A stretch of 64,000 nucleotides of DNA from Bacteroidota bacterium (GCA_024279425.1 JAJRRO010000020.1:157971-221970), one strand, 5' to 3'; counted from the stretch's first letter, positions 1 to 8,745 are shown. Numbers and translations are program-made. Notes: generated by a model not told the origin, from the sequence alone.

Positions 1-594
1 TATACCAATGTTGGTAAATCAACATTGATGAATGTTATAAGCAAGAGTGATGTTTTTGCCGAAAACAAGCTTTTTGCTACTTTGGATACCACAGTGCGAA
101 AAGTGGTCATTGGCAACCTTCCTTTTCTGCTTAGTGATACAGTGGGATTTATTCGAAAACTACCTACCCAATTGGTGGAGAGTTTTAAAAGTACGCTTGA
201 TGAGGTTCGCGAAGCGGATCTATTACTTCATGTGGTAGACATTTCCCATCCTAATTTTGAGGATCATATAGAATCGGTAAACAAAATTTTGGCGGAAATT
301 GAAAGTGCGGATAAAAAGAGCATTATGGTTTTTAATAAAATAGATCAATACCAACATCAAACCATTGATGAAGATGATTTGATGACCGAAAGAACGGCAA
401 GGCATTTTACAATTGAAGACTGGAAACGCACATGGATGCAAAAAGTGGGTGAAAATGCTTTATTTATTTCGGCTTTGAACAAAGAAAACCTAGATGAATT
501 CCGTAAAAGGGTCTATACTGTGGTCAGAGACATACATGTTACCCGTTTCCCATATAACAATTTTCTATATCCTGAACATTTAGATGGATATTAA
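1..594 (+). CDS. hflX: GTPase HflX, C-terminal part (5' end outside window)
   Basis: The reading frame is open at base 1, so the start lies upstream. The fragment opens inside the G1 P-loop (TNVGKST), followed by G3 DTVGF, G4 NKID and G5 SAL, in the order expected of the HflX/Obg-class GTPase domain. HflX proteins bind the 50S ribosomal subunit and split or rescue stalled ribosomes. After the G domain the product continues for a short C-terminal segment ending in HLDGY, normal for this family. The N-terminal HflX-specific domain is not visible. No downstream gene follows on this strand; a terminator hairpin lies about 270 bases further on. Confidence 0.93.
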   Translation, partial: YTNVGKSTLMNVISKSDVFAENKLFATLDTTVRKVVIGNLPFLLSDTVGFIRKLPTQLVESFKSTLDEVREADLLLHVVDISHPNFEDHIESVNKILAEIESADKKSIMVFNKIDQYQHQTIDEDDLMTERTARHFTIEDWKRTWMQKVGENALFISALNKENLDEFRKRVYTVVRDIHVTRFPYNNFLYPEHLDGY

Positions 595-815
595 CGGGTC
601 CAAAACAACATAAATAATGCATTTCATCGAAGAAATTAAACCGTTGATTTTTTCACAACATTTTAAGGTATGTTCACAACATATTTTTGGGCCTGCCCGA
701 TGTCAAGCCTATCTTTACATCGTAATTAAGTGATTGTGTCTTATCTAAATCAAGATACAGACTTAGCCCAAAAAAGTGCAAGTTTCCCCAAGCAAGCACA
801 AACCTATAAAAGCTA

Positions 816-833
816 TCCCGATAGTCATCGGGA
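816..833. repeat. Palindromic repeat TCCCGAT-AGTC-ATCGGGA
   Basis: Perfect 7-base inverted arms around AGTC. The same arm sequence recurs at 1087-1104 in the same intergenic region. It looks like a small dispersed palindrome of the REP kind; I found no third copy in the window. Confidence 0.6.
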
Positions 834-862
834 GGGACCAAATTTTACGATTGTACTTAACC

Positions 863-896
863 AAAAAAAGCCCTTTGAAAAGAGGGCCTTTTTTTG
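863..896 (+). terminator. Rho-independent terminator
   Basis: Stem GCCCTTT/AGAGGGC (one G-T pair) with a GAAA loop, preceded by an A run and followed by seven T. It could end an extended hflX transcript or a small RNA between the two. Confidence 0.7.
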
Positions 897-1086
897 TTCC
901 ATAATAGAGTTGTTTCGAAAAACTGTGCATTTCATCGATTATACCATACATTTTAACCTGTTTTACCACAAGTTTGACATGATTCACAACAAAAATTTAG
1001 AGGTTTTGAGCCTTGAATCTACATTCGCAATGTATTTATGATTTATAGTTATGTCCCACTTGAAGCCAAACTTAACCAATTAATAG

Positions 1087-1104
1087 TCCTGATAGCTATC
1101 GGGA
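1087..1104. repeat. Second copy of the palindromic repeat
   Basis: TCCTGATAGCTATCGGGA is a near-perfect 9-base-arm palindrome with one T-G pair and shares its GAT/ATCGGGA arms with the copy at 816-833. Confidence 0.55.
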
Positions 1105-1180
1105 TGGAGCTTACCGGTCTTGATTTTGGCCTAAATAGGTTTTTTTAGACTGTTGAACTCAATTTTACAAATCCTACTTG

Positions 1181-1222
1181 ATAAAAGAGCCCTGACCAAA
1201 TGGTCAGGGTTTTGCTTTTTTA
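1181..1222 (-). terminator. Terminator downstream of the DUF3078 gene
   Basis: Perfect stem CCCTGACCA/TGGTCAGGG at 1190-1209 with AT-rich flanks on both sides, so it may act in both directions. It lies just past the stop codon of the minus-strand gene ending at 1234. Confidence 0.8.
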
Positions 1223-1233
1223 TCTATCTGATA

Positions 1234-2163
1234 CTAAAAGGCATAATTAAGCCCGAACAACCAGTAGGTTTGTAGTTCATTATCAATATTGTCAAAGGTT
1301 GCATCGGCAACAGGCGTTGGTCCGTTCACTGCATAGTTAAGAGCTTCTTGCTTGTTGTTCCTTAGTCCAAATTCAAATCCTACCCCTATACCATTCCGAA
1401 TTGTATAGCCAAATGAGTTGATCCATGTCCAACTGGACAAATCGGAAGTTGTATAGCTCCTAAACATGGAAAGATTGGTCTTAAAATTGACATGGCCTAT
1501 TTTTCTGGTATAGTCAGCAACGATTTTTGTTCCTAGGGAAGACTGAAAGATTGCGTCCTCCTCGCTAAATACAAAGTTATAGTTCAATGGGTGTATTACC
1601 ACAACCATGTCAGTAATCGGTGTCCAAGTAGCACCAATACCAAGGTCCAAATATCCCGGATCGTTAAAATTGCTCAACAAGGTGGTCCTATACTCCCCCA
1701 AGCCCGAAATAGCCAATTTATTACTGATTTTATGTCCGTATAAAGAGGTAATCGTAAAGACATCTGTTGCTTCTTTAAAGCTATCGTCATCGGCGGTATT
1801 ATCCTTATCATCAAATTTAACCCAAGCAAGATTCAAATTTCCTGAGTTTCTCCAGAAAAACTTTTCTTGTTGGAGGTTCGCAAACGCATTAACCGTAATT
1901 CCGATATTGCCAGCACTTGAATTTGGCTGTCCTTTGGAGTACCAATTGCTAAAACCTGAAAGATTGGCGCCAATAGTACCAAACGCCCCTTTTTTCCAGC
2001 CCGGAAAGGCATCGATTTGTACTTGAAGGGCATCCGCCCTCCCTTGAATTGCTGCAATGGAATCTTTTTTTAGAGCCTGCAAGGCTTTTAGCTCTTCGGG
2101 AGTCTGACCATAAATAACGGAAATGCCAAAAATAGCCACAAAAGTGAATATTACTTTTTTCAT
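1234..2163 (-). CDS. DUF3078 family secreted beta-barrel protein
   Basis: A 309-residue product with a cleavable signal peptide (hydrophobic segment ending IYGQ near residue 20), a short charged helix (about 21-55), then a run of alternating aromatic and polar residues typical of outer-membrane beta strands, ending in a C-terminal aromatic (YAF). The pattern GxxxxxNLSGFSNWY followed by a barrel matches the DUF3078 family, common in Bacteroidota and of unknown role. It follows the DUF2480, DUF59 and sufE genes on the same strand but has its own promoter at 2185-2213 and its own terminator, so it need not be part of the Suf transcript. Confidence 0.8.
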   Translation of the reverse strand: MKKVIFTFVAIFGISVIYGQTPEELKALQALKKDSIAAIQGRADALQVQIDAFPGWKKGAFGTIGANLSGFSNWYSKGQPNSSAGNIGITVNAFANLQQEKFFWRNSGNLNLAWVKFDDKDNTADDDSFKEATDVFTITSLYGHKISNKLAISGLGEYRTTLLSNFNDPGYLDLGIGATWTPITDMVVVIHPLNYNFVFSEEDAIFQSSLGTKIVADYTRKIGHVNFKTNLSMFRSYTTSDLSSWTWINSFGYTIRNGIGVGFEFGLRNNKQEALNYAVNGPTPVADATFDNIDNELQTYWLFGLNYAF

Positions 2164-2184
2164 AATGCTTAGTGTTTATGAAGG

Positions 2185-2213
2185 CAAAAATAAGAATTGT
2201 TAACAATAAACAA
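2185..2213 (-). promoter_or_regulatory. Promoter of the DUF3078 gene
   Basis: On the minus strand TTG (2211-2213), an 18-base spacer and TATTTTTG (2185-2192) match the Bacteroidota TTG/TAnnTTTG consensus exactly. The -7 box ends 21 bases before the start codon. Confidence 0.65.
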
Positions 2214-2229
2214 TTACCGTTATTAACAA

Positions 2230-2736
2230 TTATCGCTTCTTGTAAATGGGTACTGCGGAGCAGGCCTCACCGTACATAACGCTTTTTGCAATGGGCAGGA
2301 GTTTTGCAGTTATCCACAAATAGGCATTTTGAGGAACGGGTTTATTACCGCAGCCTTTGATTATAACAGGTTTGTCTTTAAAAGCAGAAATATCCATATT
2401 CTCGATGATGGGTTGGTAAATCGATGTTTCCAATTGTTCCAATGTTCCTTGAACCACTTTTTTTGCAAAAGACTGCAATTTACTGGCCACCAACATGTAC
2501 GCCCATCCGGGTATTATGGCGTCTGTAGAACAATGAATTGCCACATATTTGTCTTGATAGACACTCCAATCATTTTCTGAGATGCTCGCCCTGAATTCCT
2601 TTTCTCGTAAGACAAGTCCATTATACAACCATTGTTTAATGTCCAAAACCACCCGCTCCCCATTTGGGTAATAGTCCTCTAGATCAATTGTGATCAATTG
2701 GCTCTGTGCAACACGGTTTATGATTTTTTCAGACAT
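2230..2736 (-). CDS. DUF2480 family protein
   Basis: A 168-residue soluble protein with no signal peptide or membrane segment. Opening residues (SEKIINRVAQS, then the acidic LEDYYP) and the motif VAIHCSTDAIIPGWAYML are characteristic of DUF2480, a Bacteroidota family usually encoded beside Suf genes. Function is unknown. It carries cysteines in CSTDA and GCGNKPVP but no recognised metal motif. It lies 36 bases after the DUF59 gene, so a shared transcript with sufE and the DUF59 gene is likely. Confidence 0.82.
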   Translation of the reverse strand: MSEKIINRVAQSQLITIDLEDYYPNGERVVLDIKQWLYNGLVLREKEFRASISENDWSVYQDKYVAIHCSTDAIIPGWAYMLVASKLQSFAKKVVQGTLEQLETSIYQPIIENMDISAFKDKPVIIKGCGNKPVPQNAYLWITAKLLPIAKSVMYGEACSAVPIYKKR

Positions 2737-2772
2737 ACATTAGACTTCAGAATTCTGTTATCAGATTTCAAT

Positions 2773-3099
2773 TTAGAGTAATCCCAATTCTAATTTGGCT
2801 TCTTCACTCATAAGGTCTTGGGTCCAAGGCGGATCAAAAGTAATTTCAACTTCGGCATCTTTAACCGCATCCAGGGATTTTACCTTTTCCTCTACTTCGA
2901 CAGGGAGCGTCTCGGCCACCGGACAATTTGGGGAAGTAAGTGTCATCAATATTTTTACATCGCTGTCCTCATTTACAAAAACGTCGTAGATCAACCCCAG
3001 CTCATAAATATCGACTGGAATTTCAGGGTCGTAAATGGTTTTTATAACCTGTACTATCTTCTCACCCAATTCTTGGGTATTCATCACTGCTTCGCTCAT
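2773..3099 (-). CDS. DUF59/MIP18 family Fe-S assembly protein (SufT-like)
   Basis: A 108-residue product from the start at 3099; a longer frame reaching 3141 would overlap sufE and has a poor N-terminus. The motif DPEIPVDIYELGLIY and the later LTSPNCPVAETLP are diagnostic of the DUF59/MIP18 fold, whose bacterial members (SufT, PaaD) help mature Fe-S proteins. The conserved cysteine is in PNCP. Start is 10 bases after the sufE stop, so it is co-transcribed with sufE. Whether it is a true SufT orthologue cannot be told from the sequence alone. Confidence 0.88.
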   Translation of the reverse strand: MSEAVMNTQELGEKIVQVIKTIYDPEIPVDIYELGLIYDVFVNEDSDVKILMTLTSPNCPVAETLPVEVEEKVKSLDAVKDAEVEITFDPPWTQDLMSEEAKLELGLL

Positions 3100-3109
3100 T
3101 TTCTTAATT

Positions 3110-3532
3110 TTAGTTGAGTTGAGTTTGGTACGCAATAGCATACATTTTCAACTGTTTTACCATACTGACCAATCCGTTTGCCCTTGTTGGTGACAAATGC
3201 TCCTTTAATCCAATTTCATCTATAAAACCAGTATCGGCCTCAATAATATCCATTGGTTTTTGATTGCTGAATGTCCTTATCAAAATGGCAATAATCCCTT
3301 TGGTGATGATTGCATCACTATCGGCCGTAAACACCAAATTATCACCTTCCAATTCTGCATGCACCCAAACTTTACTCTGACAGCCTTTTATGATATTATC
3401 ATCGGTCTTGTATTGCACATCGATTAGTGGGAGCGATTTCCCCAATTCAATCATATATTCATACCGTTGCATCCAATCTTCGAACATGGAGAATTCATCA
3501 ACGATCTCTTCCTGTATTTCCTTTATATTCAT
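3110..3532 (-). CDS. sufE: Cysteine desulfuration protein SufE
   Basis: A 140-residue protein when started at the Met at 3532, which also avoids overlap with the upstream gene ending at 3570. SufE accepts persulfide sulfur from SufS and passes it to the SufBCD scaffold. The acceptor cysteine is Cys51 in the family motif GCQSKVW, at the same position as in the E. coli protein. Downstream residues (TKGIIAILIR, then LSPTRANGL) also match. It is separated from the main suf genes by a metalloprotease remnant and a gene of unknown function, and is followed at 10 bases by the DUF59 gene. Confidence 0.93.
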   Translation of the reverse strand: MNIKEIQEEIVDEFSMFEDWMQRYEYMIELGKSLPLIDVQYKTDDNIIKGCQSKVWVHAELEGDNLVFTADSDAIITKGIIAILIRTFSNQKPMDIIEADTGFIDEIGLKEHLSPTRANGLVSMVKQLKMYAIAYQTQLN

Positions 3533-3569
3533 TCCCTGACTTTGTGCAAAAATACGACAAGTCTTATTG

Positions 3570-4004
3570 CTATTCAACAGTTTCTACCAATGCTACTATT
3601 TTATCTATCAATGGTTTTATTTCCTTAGGCGGATTGCCCTCATCAAAAGAAGAAGACTCATAAATTTTACCATCTTTAGAGACCCTTAACGAAGCAATAA
3701 GGACCCGATCGGTTGCGCTGTTGTTTGATGGTGGAATAAGTGTCCGTATTTCGTCTAGTTCCATTTTATTGACCAAGGCCATCACTTGATTTCTTTCTTG
3801 GGGAGTAATCGCTCTTTCGCCATTTTTCTGGTCAAGCCCCATTGAATTGACAACTATACGCTCGTTGTTGATGATATATTCAAAATTGGCTCCTCTCGTT
3901 ACAGCCTTGTAGGTCACAGAAAATTGCATCGTTCTATCTTGATTTTGTTCCGAACAGATAGGATTCATAAATAGAATAAGAAAAACCATTATCAGATATT
4001 TCAT
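3570..4004 (-). CDS. Secreted protein of unknown function
   Basis: A 144-residue product with a typical signal peptide (residues 1-18, ending NPICSEQ). Cys17 might serve for lipidation, but PIC is not a good lipobox. The mature part is about 125 residues, mixed alpha/beta, with no motif I recognise. It lies between the M43 protease remnant and sufE, on the same strand, and probably heads the sufE transcript. Its 3' end limits the sufE start to 3532 or nearby. Confidence 0.7.
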   Translation of the reverse strand: MKYLIMVFLILFMNPICSEQNQDRTMQFSVTYKAVTRGANFEYIINNERIVVNSMGLDQKNGERAITPQERNQVMALVNKMELDEIRTLIPPSNNSATDRVLIASLRVSKDGKIYESSSFDEGNPPKEIKPLIDKIVALVETVE

Positions 4005-4028
4005 TGAGTATTCCTTTGCCTAATAATA

Positions 4029-4057
4029 CAAAAAAGGTGCCCAATAGGACACCCTTT
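4029..4057 (-). terminator. Terminator after the M43 protease gene
   Basis: Stem GGTG-CC/GG-CACC with one mismatch, with A and T runs at its borders; on the minus strand it is followed by six T. It separates the protease remnant from the next minus-strand gene. Confidence 0.6.
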
Positions 4058-4081
4058 TAATACAACCTTAACTGTTAACGA

Positions 4082-5141
4082 CTATGGCACAAAGCTCTCT
4101 CGACCTCCATTGTTTCCAAAAAGCGTACGCATCCTATCATTTTGCCCTACACTGAACATATACATACAGTCGTCCTGAACATAATCCATATAGTTCATGG
4201 TCATATCAGTAGTACCACAATGTTCTATCGAACCCGGACAAAGGTAATTGGGCCTGTCAGATATTGGAGTGTCACTAACGTAATCGTCCACGCTGCATCC
4301 ACCATCTCCCCAAATATGCCTTAAGTTAAGCCAGTGTCCTACTTCGTGTGTAGCTGTTCTTCCATCACCATAAATGCCTCCTGCAGTATTCTCCCCGAAA
4401 TAATCCGTTCCTATTACTATGCCATCTGTAGCTGACTTGCCGCCTGGAAATTGGGCATACCCCAAAATTCCACCGCCTATTTCGCAAACCCAGATATTTA
4501 AATTGTTCGCAGCATCAGTAGCATCTATCCCTCCTCGTTTTGCATATTTCATGGCATCCCTAGTACCCCATGAGGTTTTGGATGATGTTCTTCTATTGAT
4601 TCCAGCTAAGGCAAAGGTAATCTCAACATCGGCCACAGCACCAGCGAATTCTGAAGGAATCCCCCCCTGTATTTGTATTCAAATTATTGAAATCTTCATT
4701 TAAAATATCGATTTGGGTATCAATATGAGCTTGGGGCACATCACCTATATTCTTCTCAAGAATATTAATTACTACTGGAATGGTAACGTCACCTTGGTAA
4801 ATCGGAGGGGTTTCTCCATCTCCGCCTCCCGGAGGGCCACCATTGCCAACTCCTGCCGGTTTTTTGGCCGCTATTAATTTTCTGGTGGCATATTCAATGT
4901 CGTACATTTTTTTTGCCAACCCTGGGTTTTTCTCCAAGCGATAGGCCAAATTTTGCATGGAATGGCATTTTTCATCAGCATTTGCGGATTTTCCCACAAG
5001 ATCATCGGCTTCTACATAAAGCGTAAAATCACTCATGTCCACTTGAATCTCCTGCACCTCTTCTAAATTGGCCTCATTCTCATTTTGCTCACAGGATAAC
5101 ACAAAGGCCAACAACCCCATCCCTATAATTATCTTTCTCAT
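4082..5141 (-). pseudogene. M43-type (cytophagalysin-like) metalloprotease, frameshifted at a G7 tract
   Basis: Two overlapping frames (5141-4623 and 4636-4082) make one protein. The first half has a lipoprotein signal (LAFVLSCEQ) and a propeptide-like part. The second half holds the zinc motif HEVGHWLNLRH, the following IWGDGGC, and a Met-turn region MNYMDYVQDDC, as in secreted M43B proteases of Bacteroidota. The frame changes at a run of seven G on the minus strand (4661-4667): with six G the text reads through TGGIPSEFAG into ADVEIT, as the family requires. Either the gene is off through slippage or the run was miscounted. All catalytic residues are intact. It sits between sufS and sufE with its own terminator. 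Confidence 0.8.
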
Positions 5142-5329
5142 AATGGTCCTTGATTTTGAATTACCCTTATATGGTATAAAAAATACAGTAATATGTTGCC
5201 CTTACAGCGGACATATTGACAAGTATATTGGACGAACTACGAATGGAGTTCATTTATCTAAATTGAAAAATAAAAACCATAAGGTGTAATAATGCGAAGT
5301 AGCATTAATTATTTAGAATTTTCTTTTGG

Positions 5330-6556
5330 CTATAAAAGCATAGATTTGGCCCGTTTCACACCCTCAACCAAAATAGCTATCTCCTCTTTGGTATTATAAA
5401 AATTAAAACTTGCACGAACAGTTCCGGGTATTTTGAAAAAATCCATCACCGGTTGGGCACAATGATGTCCTGTGCGTACTGCTATTCCTAATTTATCCAA
5501 AATAGAACCAATATCATAAGGATGTATATCCTCTATATTGAATGAAATCACAGCGGTTTTATGCGCTGCAGTGCCATAAATTCGAAGTCCCTCAATGCTC
5601 AGCAGTTCCTGTGTAGCATACTCCAATAATTCATTCTCGTATTGTGCAATAACTTCGAACCCAATGGCATTCATATAATCCAAGGCAGCTCCAAAAGCAA
5701 TTCCTCCACAAATATTCGGGGTTCCCGCTTCAAATTTGTGTGGTAGTTCTGCATATGTGGTCTTCTCAAAAGTTACCTCAGCGATCATTTCTCCTCCACC
5801 TTGATATGGCGGCAGTTTATTGAGCCATTCTTCCTTACCATATAAAATTCCGACACCAGTAGGCCCACACATCTTATGGGCTGAAACAGTATAAAAATCA
5901 ACATCCAGTTCCTGTACATCCGCCCTAATATGGGGAGCCGCTTGTGCGCCATCTATTAAAACCGCTGCATCTATGTTGTGGGCAGCCTCAATTATCTCCT
6001 TAATGGGATTGACGGTTCCGAGGGCGTTGGATACATGATTGCAAAAGACCAATTTGGTTTTATCAGATAATAATTTGTAGTATTCCTCCAAAATCAACTC
6101 CCCTTCCTGGTTCATGGGAATCACTTTTAAAATGGCACCTGTTCGTTCACATAACATTTGCCAAGGCACTATATTGGAGTGATGTTCCATGGCCGAAACA
6201 ATGATTTCATCTTCCTTTTTCAAGAGGGATGAAAATCCGTTTGCCACCATATTGATGCTATGGGTCGTCCCAGATGTAAAAATGATTTCGTCTGAACTGG
6301 CAGCATTGAAATGCTTTTGGATTTTTAATCTAGCCTGCTCATACTTATCCGTAGCCTCTTGCGAAAGTGTATGAACCCCACGGTGGATATTCGCATTGTA
6401 ATTACTGTAGTAATCAACAATTACATCTATTACCTGTTTTGGTGTCTGTGATGTAGCTGCATTATCAAAATATACCAAGGGTTTGCCATTGACCTCCCTA
6501 TTAAGAATGGGGAAGTCTTTGCGAATCTTATCAATATTAAATGAGGTCTGTATCAT
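5330..6556 (-). CDS. sufS: Cysteine desulfurase SufS
   Basis: A 408-residue PLP enzyme that takes sulfur from cysteine to form a persulfide passed to SufE. Visible landmarks are DNAATSQTP (31-39), HRGVHTLS, AMEHHSN (122-128), the PLP lysine Lys228 in SAHKMCGPTG, and the catalytic Cys366 in RTGHHCAQP. I place the start at 6556 (MIQTSF); the 11 codons upstream come from a repeat element (6558-6588), not from the family's N-terminus. It is the last gene of the sufA-B-C-D-S run, 48 bases after sufD. A weak hairpin (5290-5307) follows the stop and may be its terminator. Confidence 0.96.
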   Translation of the reverse strand: MIQTSFNIDKIRKDFPILNREVNGKPLVYFDNAATSQTPKQVIDVIVDYYSNYNANIHRGVHTLSQEATDKYEQARLKIQKHFNAASSDEIIFTSGTTHSINMVANGFSSLLKKEDEIIVSAMEHHSNIVPWQMLCERTGAILKVIPMNQEGELILEEYYKLLSDKTKLVFCNHVSNALGTVNPIKEIIEAAHNIDAAVLIDGAQAAPHIRADVQELDVDFYTVSAHKMCGPTGVGILYGKEEWLNKLPPYQGGGEMIAEVTFEKTTYAELPHKFEAGTPNICGGIAFGAALDYMNAIGFEVIAQYENELLEYATQELLSIEGLRIYGTAAHKTAVISFNIEDIHPYDIGSILDKLGIAVRTGHHCAQPVMDFFKIPGTVRASFNFYNTKEEIAILVEGVKRAKSMLL

Positions 6557-6557
6557 G

Positions 6558-6588
6558 CTATGGATTGCCTTCTTCGCTGGGAATGACA
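6558..6588. repeat. Repeat element before sufS (ends AATGACA)
   Basis: The stretch carries ATTGCC, then CTTCGCTGGGAATGACA, and resembles the short hairpin repeats often scattered in Bacteroidota genomes between genes (ATTGC ... GCAAT arms with an AATGACA tail). It fills the gap between sufD and sufS and would be translated if an upstream start were taken, which is why I prefer the start at 6556. Confidence 0.5.
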
Positions 6589-6604
6589 AGTAGTAGTTTC
6601 AGAT

Positions 6605-7921
6605 CTATAGATCAAACCCCAATCTAACACCCAATTTCAGGGCTATGAGCTTATTGATCCTTGATTTTAATTCAGGAATACGAACACTTGCCAAAACATT
6701 GTTTGCAAAGGCATACATTAATAAGGCCCTTGCCTCTTTTTTAGGAATTCCCCGTGATTGTAGATAAAACAATGCCTCTTCATCCAGTTGGCCTATGGTG
6801 CAACCATGCGAACATTTTACGTCATCGGCGAAAATCTCTAATTGCGGTTTAGAATTTATAGTTGCCTTGTCGCTAATCAGGATATTATTGTTCTGTTGAA
6901 AGGCATTGGTTTTTTGGGCTAACTTATCAACGATAATTTTACCATTAAACACCCCTGTCGAATTCTCCCCATAAATTCCCTTATAATCCTGATGACTCTC
7001 ACAATTTGGTTGAATATGATGGACTAAAGTATGATGGTCAACATGCTGTTTGTCACTCAATATGGTAACTCCCTTCATAGTAGAGTCTATGTGTTCCCCA
7101 TTTTGAAAGAAATTTAGATTGTTTCTAGTGAGCTTGCCACCAAAAGAAAAGGTATGTACCTTAACCACACTTTTATCTTTTTGATTGATATAGGTATTGT
7201 CAATCAATGAAGCGGCCTTGCTATCGTTCTGAACCTTATAATAATCAACTATCGCATTTTTAGCAGCGAATATCTCCGTTACCGAATTCGTCAATACTTC
7301 ATTAGATGTAAGGCTTTGATGCCTTTCAATTACCTGAAGTTCTGCATTCTCCTCTGCGATAATCAAATTTCTAGGTTGCAACATCAAAGAAGTTTCATTA
7401 CCTGTTGAAAAGTGCAATATCTCAATCGGCTTTTTGGGCATTTTATTCTTTGGGATATATATATAGGCACCTTCCCTACTAAAAGCCGTATTCAGTGTGG
7501 TCAATGATTCGTCTTTGGAAGCAATTTTATTAAAATAAACATCAATGACCGGCTTGTACATGGGTTTGGTCAACGCTGCACTCATCAGGCAAATATCAAC
7601 TCCATCATGAGTGGTCTCCGATAGAAAGGAGGAATATATCCCATCGATAAACACAATTTTATAAGTATCTATCTCATGTAAAAAAAACTTCTTTACCTCT
7701 TTATATTCCAATGCATTCTCTTCTTTTGGGAAGATGCTAAAATCTATATTTTGTAGGCCTCTTAACGATGTGTATTTCCACGCTTCCGATTTTTTGGAAG
7801 GAAATCCTTTGTTCTCAAAGTTTTTTATCGCCTCGGAACGAATATCATGTACTGGATGTTCAATATCGACCTTGCCTTCAAAGGCCAAAAATGAAGAAAC
7901 CAATTTATCTTTTAAATCCAT
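6605..7921 (-). CDS. sufD: Fe-S cluster assembly protein SufD
   Basis: A 438-residue paralogue of SufB that pairs with it in the SufB-SufC2-SufD scaffold. The C-terminal signature CSHGCTIGQLDEEALFYLQS followed by GIPKKEARALL is the SufD/SufB family hallmark. The beta-helix core lies roughly at 100-370. The conserved His of SufD-type interfaces is plausible in CSHGC. It sits between sufC and sufS in the usual order; the gap to sufC is 71 bases and to sufS 48 bases. Confidence 0.96.
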   Translation of the reverse strand: MDLKDKLVSSFLAFEGKVDIEHPVHDIRSEAIKNFENKGFPSKKSEAWKYTSLRGLQNIDFSIFPKEENALEYKEVKKFFLHEIDTYKIVFIDGIYSSFLSETTHDGVDICLMSAALTKPMYKPVIDVYFNKIASKDESLTTLNTAFSREGAYIYIPKNKMPKKPIEILHFSTGNETSLMLQPRNLIIAEENAELQVIERHQSLTSNEVLTNSVTEIFAAKNAIVDYYKVQNDSKAASLIDNTYINQKDKSVVKVHTFSFGGKLTRNNLNFFQNGEHIDSTMKGVTILSDKQHVDHHTLVHHIQPNCESHQDYKGIYGENSTGVFNGKIIVDKLAQKTNAFQQNNNILISDKATINSKPQLEIFADDVKCSHGCTIGQLDEEALFYLQSRGIPKKEARALLMYAFANNVLASVRIPELKSRINKLIALKLGVRLGFDL

Positions 7922-7992
7922 TTTAATTCAGTTTGCAGTTTACAGTTGGTTGTTGGCAGTATTGTTTTCATTATCCCTACTGATTACTGAAA

Positions 7993-8745
7993 TTATACTA
8001 CAGCTCCATTTTTAATCCAATCGTACCCTTTCGCCTCAAGTTCATGAGCCAATTCCTTTGTACCCGATTTTACAATCTTGCCCTCATGCAATACATGTAC
8101 AAAATCAGGAACTATATAATCGAGCAGCCTTTGGTAATGGGTAATTATAATCACTGCATTGTCCTTACTTTTCAATTTGTTAACACCATTGGCCACAATT
8201 CTCAAGGCGTCAATGTCCAAGCCAGAATCTGTTTCATCCAAAATAGCGAGTTTAGGTTCTAACATTGCCATCTGAAAAATCTCGTTTCGTTTCTTTTCAC
8301 CTCCTGAAAAGCCTTCGTTCAAGGAGCGGGATAAAAATTTACGATCAATGTCCAACAGTTCGGCTTTTTCGCGAATAAGTTTCAACATTTGGCTGGCTGG
8401 CATATCTTCCAATCCTCTTGCTTTTCTCGATTCGTTGATGGCTGTCTTCATAAAATTGGTAACCGATACCCCAGGAATCTCCACAGGGTATTGAAAAGAC
8501 ATGAATATACCCTTATGGGCCCTATTTTCTGGAGCCGAATCTTCAAGATTCTCTCCATCAAATTCGACATTCCCTTCGGTAACTTCAAACTCTTCTTTAC
8601 CGGCAATCACTGAAGCCAAGGTACTCTTCCCGGATCCATTGGGACCCATAATGGCATGGACCTCACCTGCATTTACTTCCAGGTTAATCCCTTTCAATAT
8701 CTCATTGCCTTCTACACCAGCGTGTAGATTATTTATTTTTAACAT
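7993..8745 (-). CDS. sufC: Fe-S cluster assembly ATPase SufC
   Basis: A 250-residue ABC-type ATPase that drives shape changes in the SufBCD scaffold. Walker A is GPNGSGKST (34-42), the signature is FSGGEKKRNE, Walker B is LAILDETDSGLDIDAL, and the switch His is in IITHYQR. Length and all motifs are standard. It starts 34 bases after the sufB stop. Confidence 0.97.
   Translation of the reverse strand: MLKINNLHAGVEGNEILKGINLEVNAGEVHAIMGPNGSGKSTLASVIAGKEEFEVTEGNVEFDGENLEDSAPENRAHKGIFMSFQYPVEIPGVSVTNFMKTAINESRKARGLEDMPASQMLKLIREKAELLDIDRKFLSRSLNEGFSGGEKKRNEIFQMAMLEPKLAILDETDSGLDIDALRIVANGVNKLKSKDNAVIIITHYQRLLDYIVPDFVHVLHEGKIVKSGTKELAHELEAKGYDWIKNGAVV

Larger units (their letters stand above)
595..1233. 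other. Non-coding stretch with palindromes and two terminators
   Basis: I see no credible protein gene here; the longest open frame runs straight through the terminator hairpin at 863-896 and has no family resemblance. The stretch holds two related palindromic repeats (816-833 and 1087-1104), the terminator at 863-896, and the terminator of the gene on the right (1181-1222). A TATTTTTG hexamer-like -7 box at 682-689 lies about 175 bases before the first terminator, but no TTG -33 element sits at the right distance. A small RNA between about 695 and 895 is possible but unproven. Confidence 0.5.

Noticed and set aside
730..1041. Open frame of 103 codons after hflX
   Set aside because: It reads through the terminator hairpin and both strands of a palindrome, has no family resemblance and starts with TTG/GTG-like codons only.
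5290..5307. Hairpin TAATGC/GCATTA after sufS as a terminator
   Set aside because: Six-base AT-rich stem with no good T tract; too weak to list on its own, mentioned under sufS.
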